Positions 33,968 to 43,540 of a DNA stretch of 64,000 nt are shown piece by piece. Location: NCBI RefSeq assembly GCF_028009165.1, contig NC_079246.1, forward strand, positions 1,116,001-1,180,000, read 5' to 3'. Both the position numbers and the translations under genes were made by a program. The notes beneath the pieces were generated by a model that had not been told where the DNA came from, searched no databases, and saw nothing but the letters and a program-made list of their open reading frames with translations. The first letter of the stretch is position 1, and each line of letters opens with the position of its first letter. Source of the stretch: Akanthomyces muscarius. Its lineage: Eukaryota; Ascomycota; Sordariomycetes; Hypocreales; Cordycipitaceae.

Positions 33968-36900
33968 ATGTTGGAAGGGCTCGTTGCTGGACTGCTGAAC
34001 CGCTTCCTGGGCATGTACGTCAAGAACTTTGACCCTACACAGCTCAAGGTCGGTATATGGTCTGGCGATGTCAAGCTGCGCAATCTCGAGCTGCGCCGTG
34101 AGGCCCTTGACCAGCTGAAGCTCCCCATCAATGTCGTCAACGGCCACCTCGGCGAGCTGACCCTCGTCATTCCCTGGTCCAATATCCGCGGCGCTCCCGT
34201 CAAGGTCTTCATAGAGGATGTCTACCTGCTCGCCAGCCCCAAGGAGGAGGCTGAGCACGATGAGGATGAGGAGGAAAGCCGCCGTCAGCGCGTCAAGATG
34301 GAGAAGCTTGACAGCGCCGAACTGCTCAAGGAACGGAATCGTGAAGGCATGAGTGCCGAAGAGCAACAGAAGAACCAGAGTTTTACGCAAAATCTGGTTA
34401 CAAAAATTGTCGACAACCTTCAAGTCACCATCAAGAACATCCACGTTCGATACGAAGATTCCATCTCCGCACCAGGCCACCCCTTTGCCTTGGGACTGAC
34501 TCTCGAGGAGTTTAGTGCTGTCAGCACCGACGGCCAGTGGAAGCCCACATTCATTCAGGATTCATCCCATGTCACCCACAAACTTGCTACCCTCGGCGCT
34601 CTCGCCGTGTACTGGAACACCGATACCAGCTTGTTTGCTGACCAAGACATTGAAAACACTCCTCGAGAAGAAATGCTTTCGCAGTTTCGAAAAATGGTAG
34701 GCAAAACAGAAGCTGCATATGGGAACCACCAGTACATTCTGCGACCGGTCAATGGACAAGCAAAGATTGAACTCGATAAGAGCGGCGACGTGCAGATTCC
34801 AAAGTTCAAGGCAAATCTGTTGTTCGAAGAAATTGGTTTGGTACTGGATGACGACCAATATCGCGATGCACTAATGATGGTGGATTTGTTCCATTACTTC
34901 ATCCGCCATCAAGAATATAAAAAACTGCAGCCAAAGGGTGTGACTGTCAAGGACGATCCTCGTGCGTGGTTCCGATTTGCTGGTAATGCCGTTTTGGGCA
35001 AGATTCACGAGCGAAATCGTAAATGGTCCTGGGACTACTTCAAAGAACGCCGTGATGATCGAATACGCTACATCGAACTGTTCAAGAAAAAGAAACAACA
35101 ACAGCCATTGACCCCCGAAGAAAACGAAGATCTGTCCAAGTTAGAGTGGAAGCTTGATTACGAAGATTTGCGTTTTTGGCGGTCGCTGGCCCGAAACCAG
35201 CTCAAGAAGGAAAATGCTGCGGCGCTTAAGAAGCCCCAAGAACAGCAACAAACCGGATGGCTTTCGTGGATGTGGGGATCCAAGCCCGAGGGTAACATCC
35301 AGGAGAACGAAGAAAATACGCAAATGACGGAAGAGCAACGAAAAGAACTCTACAACATGATTGATTGGGACGAAAAGACGGCAATAGCTGAGTCTGTCGA
35401 TCTCCCCAGGGAAGCCATCAAGCTCTGCTTGGAAGCTTCGCTGAGCACGGGTAGCTTCACGCTGAAGAAGAATGCGAACCACAACCCTACGGATCTCCTC
35501 AGTCTTCACTTTGACGTCTTCAAAGCAAAGGCTTTGCAAAGAACCGACTCAACTTTGCTCAATGTCAGCCTAGGCGGCTTGCGAGTCAATGATGGCACCA
35601 CCGCCGATAGTTTATATCCCGAGATCGTTCGAGTCAAAGATGCCCCATCCACAGAAAGGCGAAAGAGATTGTCTTTACTTGAACTCGAAGCTTCGGAGGA
35701 TGAGCCATTCTTCTCATTCGAAGTTGAAAAGAACCCTCTCGAAAGAGAGGGCGACATTGCCGTCGTCGGAAAATTGAAACCCCTCGAAATCGTTTGGAAT
35801 CCAAACTTTGTTGTTGGCATTGTCGAATTCTTCAGACCACCGGAGCGACACCTAGAGTCAATCACTGCTCTGATGGAATCCGCAGGGGCCACAGTTGAGG
35901 GACTCAGAGAGCAAACGCGAGCTGGTCTTGAGTTCGCTCTTGAAGAACACAAGACGATCAATGCCGAGCTTGACTTGCAAGCGCCGCTTATCATTGTGCC
36001 CGTCAGCATCACCACCCAGGACTCGACTTGCTTGATTGTTGATGCCGGTCATATTCATGTCAACAGCGAACTAGTGGACAAGAGCACGATGAAGGAGATA
36101 CAGTCCAAGCAAAAGCACTCTTACAGCGATGAGGACTTCAAGCGTCTGGAGTCTGCAATGTACGACAGATTTCTCGTAAAACTTACATCAACTCAAGTCC
36201 TCATCGGTCCGTCTATCAAAGAGACGAAGCAGCACCTTGCACAAGGCGGATCACAATTCCACGTCGTCGAGCAGATCAACGTTGATTTCGTGGTGGCCAC
36301 CTCAATCATACCAAAGGCACCCAACTTGACCAAGCTCAAGGTATCTGGTCACCTGCCTCTATTACATGCAATGGTGTCCGACTCCAAATACAAAAACTTG
36401 ATGCGAATCATCGACGTTGCGATTCCGAAACTGGGCGATGAAGCACCTCAACCCCAGCAGGCACCTGTATCACGCCCACGAGCCGTCAGCTCTGTATCCA
36501 CCAAGTCTCGCCGAAAGACCTTGCGAGAGAGACGCCTCTCATCTGCTATTGATGTATTGCAGCCACATACTGCGGTTATTCTGGGCGACATCGACGACGA
36601 AGATGAGGATGATTTCGAAGATGCCTCTGACGGGACGGCCAATCAGCATTTGAAAATCCAGCAGCGAGTGTTCCAATTCGACTTCAAAGTCGACACCCTC
36701 AAGGGCTCCCTATTCCGAAGTGACCCTGATAGAAACAAGCCAGATACGTTGCTCGTGGAGCTCGTGGCCGAACGTTTTGACTTGGCCTTCTACACTAGGC
36801 AGTACGACATGGCTGCCGAAGTGTCCCTTGGTGCGGTGACTGTGGATGACTTTGTTGACAACCCCTCCGAAGAATTTAAATCGATAGTATCGTCCGGAGA

Positions 36901-39900
36901 CAGCGAAGATCTACAAGCGGGTCGCAGTTTGGTGAATTTCAAACTAGTGAGAGTCAAGAAAGAATCGCCGGAGTTCATGCCCATATACGAAGGTATCGAG
37001 ACCAACATCACCACCTCAGTGTCAACCATCAACCTGGTGGTAACCAGAAAAACGCTGCTTACACTTTTGGACTTTATCTTGATAACGTTTACGAATTCTG
37101 ATGAAGAGCCTGAGGTCAATCAAATTACCGCGTCGGAGTCTGATGAAAGCTCATCAGACGGAGAGGAGCAGTTGACCGAGGCCAACAAAAACGCCGCTGC
37201 CGGCTCTATCCGCGTCAAGGTTGATCTCAAGAGTATTCGACTGATCCTGAACAATGATGGGATCCGACTCGCGACGCTCTCTTTTAACAAGGCTGACGTT
37301 GGAATCTTCCTACGCGGGAAAACGATGCGTATATCTGCCAAGCTCGGAGACTTGCAACTCCTGGACGACGTCAACCAGGGAGTCCCCGAGGACTCGAATC
37401 TTCGCAAGCTAGTCACGATTCAAGGAGATGATTTGGCCGACTTTAGATATGAGACGTTCGATCCTTCGAATAGCAAGGCTTACCCGGGCTACGATAGCTC
37501 CATCTTCCTGAGAGCTGGCTCAGTGAAGGTGAACTTCCTTGAGGAGCCTTTCAGGAAAATCATCGACTTCCTGGTCAAGTTTGGCAAAATGCAGGCCCTT
37601 TACAACGCTGCTCGCCAAGCAGCCATGAACCGCGCAAACCAAATACAGCAAAGCCCGAGCAAGATCCATTTCGATGTAGTTGTCAACACACCTATTGTCG
37701 TATTTCCAAGAGTCGTCCTTCCCGGCGAGGGCAACAGAGACGTCATCACAGCTTACCTTGGTGAGATCTATGCCCAGAACAAGTTTGTGCCAATCGACGA
37801 TAGCGCCGACGCAGACATTGCCATGAAAATTTCTGTAGGCATCAGAAATATTAGGCTTACCTCAGAATTCAGCTATTCTGGCGACCGATCTGAAGAGCTG
37901 GAGATGATTGACCAGGTTGATCTCGGGTTCAATATCACTCACGCAGAACACAAGCCTGGTGTCAAACGGCCTGATACAGAAATCGAAGGCTCAGTCTCTG
38001 ACATTAAACTTCGTCTGACACAACACCAGCTGCGTTTCTTGATGGAAATCTCTCGTTCCGTTCCAGCAGCCTTTGCTGGAGAAGGCAATGATCCAGAAGA
38101 GGAAGCTGCAAAGATGGTGGACGAGAGCACCCTGGAACGCGCTAGGAGCGCTCCTTCAGCCGAGAATGATGAGTCGGATCAACCATTAGTGGATTTGTCT
38201 CCCGAACTCTCGTCTATTGAGAATGCCTGGACCACTCTTGATCTCGTATTCAAAGTTCATACTATTGGGCTGGAACTGATCTTGGCTGCAGAGGAAGATG
38301 AGCCCCTTGGTGATCTATCTGCATCAAGCCTTTCTCGATTCTCTCTCGACGAGACTAAAGTTAAGACACGCATGCTTTCAGACGGATCACTCGAAGCAGA
38401 GCTTTTGATACAGTCATTTTCCATCTTCGATACTCGCCCTCGCGACTCGAACAAGTTCCGCCGCATCATGACCTCTAACAATAAGGAAGCACAGCAATTG
38501 ATGGCCAGCGTTACTATGTCAGGTGGCAGAGAAAGGAATTTGATTGCGATGGCAACAATTGACAGTCCTCGAGTAATTTTCGCTCTGGACTACCTCTTCG
38601 CAGTCCAAAAGTTCGTTTCCGAAGGCCTGATTGTTGACGAATCGAGCCCTATGGATGACGAGAGTGTTGGAGAGACCATTGATGGCTCTGATAAGGACTC
38701 TACACAAGTCACTCGACCAGGCTCTGCGTCTCGAAAGTCTACATCAATCATGTCTAGACAAGCAGGAGCAACTGAAAATGACGGCAAAGAGGTGGAAGCC
38801 AAAAAGCCGACTATCAACATGGGCTTCCGAATAAATCTGGTGGATGCGCAGGTCATCCTTATTGCTAATCCAGTCACTTCTAGCTCTGAAGCTATTGTCC
38901 TTAGCATCAGACAGGTTCTTCTGTCGAAACAACATGCCCTCACCTTCCAAGTTTCACAAATCGGCATGTTCCTTTGTCGCATGGACAAATTCGAGACGTC
39001 AAGACTACGAATCATTGACGACTTCTCGATTCAGTTGAACATGGATAGCTCTCAGGCGGAGCTGACCAACATTCACTTGGAAATCGAACCGCTTATTCTG
39101 CGCCTATCATTACGTGATATCCTCCTTGCCCTCCAGATTATTGGCAAAGCAAGTGAATTGTCAAGTATTGACACGAAAGAACCTGAGGAGACCGCCGCCG
39201 AACAGAAAGCTCGAAAGCTTCGTAAGGCAGGCCTGAGCCAAAGAGCGTCTAGCGGCCGCACATCCACCATGGCAAAGACCAGAGCCACCAAAACGACAGC
39301 AGCAAAGACCACTAAAGCAGTGCAAGCCGCGATAAAAACTGTGACTCGACACGAAGAACTATCTGCGACTGTTGAAGGAGTTCGTATCGTCCTGATCGGT
39401 GACTTGCACGAACTACCCATCCTTGATATTGGTATCAAGGACTTCACAGCCACTGCTGAGAATTGGTCCTCAAGTCTCAAAGCCGAAGCCGCTATCGACA
39501 TGTACTCTAACGTGTATAATTTCTCCAAATCCAGCTGGGAGCCACTTCTGGAACCTTGGCAAGTCGGCCTAGGTGTCGCGCGCGATCCGAAATCTGGACT
39601 TCTCTCTATCGATGTGACCTCCAAAAAGACTTTCGACATCACGGTCACCACCGCGACAATTGCCCTTGCATCCAAATCGTTTGACTTTCTCACGACAGAG
39701 CAAGACGTTCTCGGGAAACCTCGCGGAGTGGAAGCACCTTATAAAATTCGGAACTACACTGGCTTCGGCGTTTCACTAGAGTCGAAGAGCCCGATTAGCG
39801 AGGAACCAATCACGTTGCGCTTGGATGACGGCCAAGAGGGCCCGTGGAGCTTCGAACACTGGGAGAAGATGCGCGAGAACCTTTTGACCGAAGCGAATCA

Positions 39901-42900
39901 AAACAGCGCCGTCATTGAGCTGGAAGGTAGCGGCTTCGATCCCGTGAAGAATGTACTTCTGAACAGAGAGGGCGAGTTCCTGTATGGACTTCGACCGAAA
40001 GCCAACAATGTGCTTCACAGGCTCTGCGTTGAGGTCACTCTTGGCGACGACAATGTCAAATACGTGACCTTGCGCTCTCCTTTGGTTGTGGAGAATGCGA
40101 CACAGATCCCCGTCGAGCTCGGCGTCTATGATACGCAAGAGGGACATCTCCTGAAGATCGAGAAAATTGCGCCAGGCGAATCGCGACCTCTCCCTGTGGG
40201 CGCCGTGTACGAAAAGTCCGCATTGGTTCGCCCGGATGGTGGGTTCGGTTACCAATGGAGCACAGACAAACTATGGTGGCGCGATCTATTGGATCGACCG
40301 ACAAAGCAGCTTGTTTGCAAAGGCGGCAACGGTGATCCGTTTTACTTCCAAGCTCATGCGGAGTTCAGCAAATCCAACCCTATGACACGAACGTATCCCT
40401 ATATGAAGATCAAGTTGTCCGCTCCGGTCACCATTGAGAACTTGCTACCATACGACTTTAAATACAGAATCTACGACAAGAATACGAAGAAAGACTGGTC
40501 CAACTTTCTGCGCAAAGGTGGCGTCAGCCCCGTTCATGTTGTCGAGCTTTCGCATCTGTTGCTTCTGAGCATCGACATGCAGGACACGGTCTTCAAAGCA
40601 AGCGATTTCTCCATTATCAACCCGGGCAGAAGCGAGGACTTCCGCAAAGAGACTAAACTTGTAGTCAAAGATGAACAAGGACTACCCCTCAATCTCAGTC
40701 TGCACTATTTCAAGATCCCCAAGAGTGGAGGTGCTTTCAAAGTCACGATTTACAGTCCATATGTTGTTTTGAACAAGTCAGGACTCGATCTGAACATCAA
40801 GGCCAAGAGTTTCTTGCAAAATGCCCGAACAGCGGCTGGTCAGTCTGCACTCATCAGCTACGACGACGAGAATGCCAAGGCACTGCCGTTCATGTTCTCT
40901 TACGGCAGCAGCGAGGATAACCGCAATCGCGCGCTGCTCAAATTTGGAGACTCGGAATGGAGCAAACCGCAAAGTTTCGACGCCATTGGAAGCAACTCGG
41001 AAGTAATCCTCAATTCGGCCACAAAAAACAAGGAAATCCACATTGGTATTACCGTCAACTCTGGTGAGGGCAAGTACAAAATGACGAGAGTTGTTACGCT
41101 TTCGCCACGTTTCGTGCTCGAGAATAAGCTTGGCGAAGAGATCTACGTTCGCGAGTCCAGCTCACCCGGATTCCTGACTTTGGCGCAAGCCGCTCTTCGG
41201 CCCTTGCATTTCATGCAAAAGGGATCAGTCAAGCAGCTGAGCCTTTGCTATGCAGGGGTCGACAGTCACTGGACAGCGCCATTCAATATAGCAGACATTG
41301 GCACAACGCACATCAAGATTGCTAAGCCTGGCCAGCGCCAACGCCTTATCCGTGCCGAGATTCTGATGGAAGATGCTACTGTGTTTATTCAACTGAGCAT
41401 GGAAACGAAGAACTGGCCTTTCTCCATTCGCAACGAAAGCGACACTGAGTTCACGTTCTACCAGGCCAATCCTACCGTCGAGGAGGATGATGACGAGGAT
41501 AGAAGCGGCTGGAAGCCTATTCGCTACAGACTTCCACCACGAAGCATCATGCCATATGCCTGGGACTTCCCAGCCGCCAAATTCCGTGAACTTGTTATTG
41601 CTACGGGCGGTAAGGAACGTCACGTCAAGTTGGCCGAAATCGGTAACCAGATCCCTATGAAATTCCTCGGATCTGGTGGGCAGCAAAAGATCATCGACAT
41701 CAACGTGGCTGCAGATGGGCCAACGCAAACACTGATCCTCAGCAACTTCCGCACCAGCCAGAGTGTGTACAAGCCGAAGGCTTTGTCGCGGACAAATACT
41801 GGTACAGACGGCTTTGAAGTGAAAGACCAAGATACTGGAGAGACATTCCGTGCTCAACTCCGACTGTCGGGCATCGGTGTGTCGCTTATCAACTCTCAGC
41901 TAAAAGAGCTGGCATACGTCAGCTTGAAAGATGTTCAGCTCCGCTATAGCGATTCTCCAGTGATCCAAACCGTTGCTTTGGAAGTAAAATGGATGCAGAT
42001 CGACAATCAACTCTACGGTGGCATCTTCCCTATGGTTCTTTACCCAAGTGTGGTACAGAAAAAGGCGAATGAGGTTGATGCTCACCCGTCACTACATGCC
42101 ATGGTCAGCAGAGTCAAGGACGACTCTTACGGCGTCACATACATCAAATATGCATCTATTCTCTTGCAGCAGATGACCCTCGAGCTTGACGAAGATTTCA
42201 TCTTTGCACTACTCGACTTTTCGAATGTCAAGGGCGCAAGCTGGACAATGGTTGAAGAAGAAGGCAAATTGTGCGACGAAAGTCTCGATATCCCCGAGCC
42301 ACGTCAGATGCAGTCTGGACAAGACATTTACTTTGAGGTCCTGAACATTCAGCCGATGCAAGTCGATCTCAGCTTTATGCGCACGGAGCGCGTCAACGCC
42401 GAAGATAAGACTTCAACGCGCAACCCGCTCATGTTTGTCCTGAATGTCCTGACCATGGCCCTTGGCAACGTCAACGATGCACCTATACGATTCAATGCGC
42501 TCTTGCTGGATAACGTGCGTGTCACGCCACAAGTGCTGATACAGAACATCTCCAACCACTACAGTCAAGAAGTCATGTATCAGATCCACAAGATTCTCGG
42601 GTCAGCTGATTTCTTGGGCAACCCAGTCGGTCTGTTCAACAATATTTCGTCGGGAGTTACGGACATTTTCTACGAGCCTTACCAAGGACTCATTCTATCG
42701 GACAAGCCCGAAGAGTTTGGACTCGGTATCGCCAAGGGTGCAGCATCATTCGCGAAAAAGACCGTGTTTGGCTTCAGCGACAGTTTCTCCAAGTTCACGG
42801 GCAGTCTGAGCAAAGGTCTGGCAGCAGCATCGCTAGACAAACAGTTTCAAGACCGCCGACGCATCACGCGCGCGAGAAACCGGCCCAAGCATGCACTGTA

Positions 42901-43540
42901 CGGTGTCACTGCAGGCGCAAACAGCTTATTCACGAGTGTTGCGTCCGGTGTCGGAGGCCTAGCCCGCAAGCCGCTAGAGGGCGCAGAGCAAGAAGGTGCT
43001 CTGGGTTTCTTCAAGGGTGTCGGCAAGGGCGTACTTGGTCTTGCGACGAAGCCGGCCGTCGGTGTCCTGGACATGGCGAGTAATCTGAGCGAAGGCATCC
43101 GCAATACTACGACAGTCTTTGATGGAACGGAGCTGGACCGCTCACGATTCCCACGCTTCATTTCGAATGACGGTGTCGTGCGCCCGTTCAACGCGCGCGA
43201 AGCCATGGGACAGTACTGGCTGAAGCAGGTCGACAATGGCAAATACTTTGACGAGCAGTACATTGGTCATCTTGAGCTCCCCCGCGAAGACATGGTGGTT
43301 ATGGTTACGTACGCGCGCATCCTGCTTATCCGTTCGAAGCGCCTTACGAGCGAGTGGGACGTCCCGCTCAAGGACATCCAAACCATTGCCAAGGAGCGCA
43401 CCGGAGTCAGCCTGATTCTACGAGGCGGCGCCAACGGGCCGTTTGTTCCGGTGGGAGGCGGCAGCGAGAGAAATTTCCTGTACAAGATGGTGGGAGTTGC
43501 GGTAGAGGAGTTTAATCGTCGCTTTAGAGGAGGCGAGTGA
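33968..43540 (+). CDS. VPS13: VPS13 bridge-like lipid transfer protein
   Basis: One uninterrupted frame of 3190 residues (yeast Vps13 3144). The protein forms a long hydrophobic groove that moves lipids in bulk between membranes at ER, mitochondrial, vacuolar and endosomal contact sites. The N-terminal chorein motif is clear: MLEGLVAGLLNRFLGMYVKN, then LKVGIWSGDVKLRNLELR. The extended chorein and repeating beta-groove segments fill most of the length. The VAB (SHR-BD) region, binding site for Pro-rich adaptors, lies roughly at residues 2000-2600 (VVENATQIPVELGVYD, YSPYVVLNKSGLDLNIKA, RFVLENKLGEEIYVRE). The C-terminal part carries an ATG2-C-like helix region (HYSQEVMYQIHKILGSADFL) and a PH-like end (VVMVTYARILLIRSKRL). 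The start follows a short leader in gccATGt context. Confidence 0.97.
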   Translation: MLEGLVAGLLNRFLGMYVKNFDPTQLKVGIWSGDVKLRNLELRREALDQLKLPINVVNGHLGELTLVIPWSNIRGAPVKVFIEDVYLLASPKEEAEHDEDEEESRRQRVKMEKLDSAELLKERNREGMSAEEQQKNQSFTQNLVTKIVDNLQVTIKNIHVRYEDSISAPGHPFALGLTLEEFSAVSTDGQWKPTFIQDSSHVTHKLATLGALAVYWNTDTSLFADQDIENTPREEMLSQFRKMVGKTEAAYGNHQYILRPVNGQAKIELDKSGDVQIPKFKANLLFEEIGLVLDDDQYRDALMMVDLFHYFIRHQEYKKLQPKGVTVKDDPRAWFRFAGNAVLGKIHERNRKWSWDYFKERRDDRIRYIELFKKKKQQQPLTPEENEDLSKLEWKLDYEDLRFWRSLARNQLKKENAAALKKPQEQQQTGWLSWMWGSKPEGNIQENEENTQMTEEQRKELYNMIDWDEKTAIAESVDLPREAIKLCLEASLSTGSFTLKKNANHNPTDLLSLHFDVFKAKALQRTDSTLLNVSLGGLRVNDGTTADSLYPEIVRVKDAPSTERRKRLSLLELEASEDEPFFSFEVEKNPLEREGDIAVVGKLKPLEIVWNPNFVVGIVEFFRPPERHLESITALMESAGATVEGLREQTRAGLEFALEEHKTINAELDLQAPLIIVPVSITTQDSTCLIVDAGHIHVNSELVDKSTMKEIQSKQKHSYSDEDFKRLESAMYDRFLVKLTSTQVLIGPSIKETKQHLAQGGSQFHVVEQINVDFVVATSIIPKAPNLTKLKVSGHLPLLHAMVSDSKYKNLMRIIDVAIPKLGDEAPQPQQAPVSRPRAVSSVSTKSRRKTLRERRLSSAIDVLQPHTAVILGDIDDEDEDDFEDASDGTANQHLKIQQRVFQFDFKVDTLKGSLFRSDPDRNKPDTLLVELVAERFDLAFYTRQYDMAAEVSLGAVTVDDFVDNPSEEFKSIVSSGDSEDLQAGRSLVNFKLVRVKKESPEFMPIYEGIETNITTSVSTINLVVTRKTLLTLLDFILITFTNSDEEPEVNQITASESDESSSDGEEQLTEANKNAAAGSIRVKVDLKSIRLILNNDGIRLATLSFNKADVGIFLRGKTMRISAKLGDLQLLDDVNQGVPEDSNLRKLVTIQGDDLADFRYETFDPSNSKAYPGYDSSIFLRAGSVKVNFLEEPFRKIIDFLVKFGKMQALYNAARQAAMNRANQIQQSPSKIHFDVVVNTPIVVFPRVVLPGEGNRDVITAYLGEIYAQNKFVPIDDSADADIAMKISVGIRNIRLTSEFSYSGDRSEELEMIDQVDLGFNITHAEHKPGVKRPDTEIEGSVSDIKLRLTQHQLRFLMEISRSVPAAFAGEGNDPEEEAAKMVDESTLERARSAPSAENDESDQPLVDLSPELSSIENAWTTLDLVFKVHTIGLELILAAEEDEPLGDLSASSLSRFSLDETKVKTRMLSDGSLEAELLIQSFSIFDTRPRDSNKFRRIMTSNNKEAQQLMASVTMSGGRERNLIAMATIDSPRVIFALDYLFAVQKFVSEGLIVDESSPMDDESVGETIDGSDKDSTQVTRPGSASRKSTSIMSRQAGATENDGKEVEAKKPTINMGFRINLVDAQVILIANPVTSSSEAIVLSIRQVLLSKQHALTFQVSQIGMFLCRMDKFETSRLRIIDDFSIQLNMDSSQAELTNIHLEIEPLILRLSLRDILLALQIIGKASELSSIDTKEPEETAAEQKARKLRKAGLSQRASSGRTSTMAKTRATKTTAAKTTKAVQAAIKTVTRHEELSATVEGVRIVLIGDLHELPILDIGIKDFTATAENWSSSLKAEAAIDMYSNVYNFSKSSWEPLLEPWQVGLGVARDPKSGLLSIDVTSKKTFDITVTTATIALASKSFDFLTTEQDVLGKPRGVEAPYKIRNYTGFGVSLESKSPISEEPITLRLDDGQEGPWSFEHWEKMRENLLTEANQNSAVIELEGSGFDPVKNVLLNREGEFLYGLRPKANNVLHRLCVEVTLGDDNVKYVTLRSPLVVENATQIPVELGVYDTQEGHLLKIEKIAPGESRPLPVGAVYEKSALVRPDGGFGYQWSTDKLWWRDLLDRPTKQLVCKGGNGDPFYFQAHAEFSKSNPMTRTYPYMKIKLSAPVTIENLLPYDFKYRIYDKNTKKDWSNFLRKGGVSPVHVVELSHLLLLSIDMQDTVFKASDFSIINPGRSEDFRKETKLVVKDEQGLPLNLSLHYFKIPKSGGAFKVTIYSPYVVLNKSGLDLNIKAKSFLQNARTAAGQSALISYDDENAKALPFMFSYGSSEDNRNRALLKFGDSEWSKPQSFDAIGSNSEVILNSATKNKEIHIGITVNSGEGKYKMTRVVTLSPRFVLENKLGEEIYVRESSSPGFLTLAQAALRPLHFMQKGSVKQLSLCYAGVDSHWTAPFNIADIGTTHIKIAKPGQRQRLIRAEILMEDATVFIQLSMETKNWPFSIRNESDTEFTFYQANPTVEEDDDEDRSGWKPIRYRLPPRSIMPYAWDFPAAKFRELVIATGGKERHVKLAEIGNQIPMKFLGSGGQQKIIDINVAADGPTQTLILSNFRTSQSVYKPKALSRTNTGTDGFEVKDQDTGETFRAQLRLSGIGVSLINSQLKELAYVSLKDVQLRYSDSPVIQTVALEVKWMQIDNQLYGGIFPMVLYPSVVQKKANEVDAHPSLHAMVSRVKDDSYGVTYIKYASILLQQMTLELDEDFIFALLDFSNVKGASWTMVEEEGKLCDESLDIPEPRQMQSGQDIYFEVLNIQPMQVDLSFMRTERVNAEDKTSTRNPLMFVLNVLTMALGNVNDAPIRFNALLLDNVRVTPQVLIQNISNHYSQEVMYQIHKILGSADFLGNPVGLFNNISSGVTDIFYEPYQGLILSDKPEEFGLGIAKGAASFAKKTVFGFSDSFSKFTGSLSKGLAAASLDKQFQDRRRITRARNRPKHALYGVTAGANSLFTSVASGVGGLARKPLEGAEQEGALGFFKGVGKGVLGLATKPAVGVLDMASNLSEGIRNTTTVFDGTELDRSRFPRFISNDGVVRPFNAREAMGQYWLKQVDNGKYFDEQYIGHLELPREDMVVMVTYARILLIRSKRLTSEWDVPLKDIQTIAKERTGVSLILRGGANGPFVPVGGGSERNFLYKMVGVAVEEFNRRFRGGE

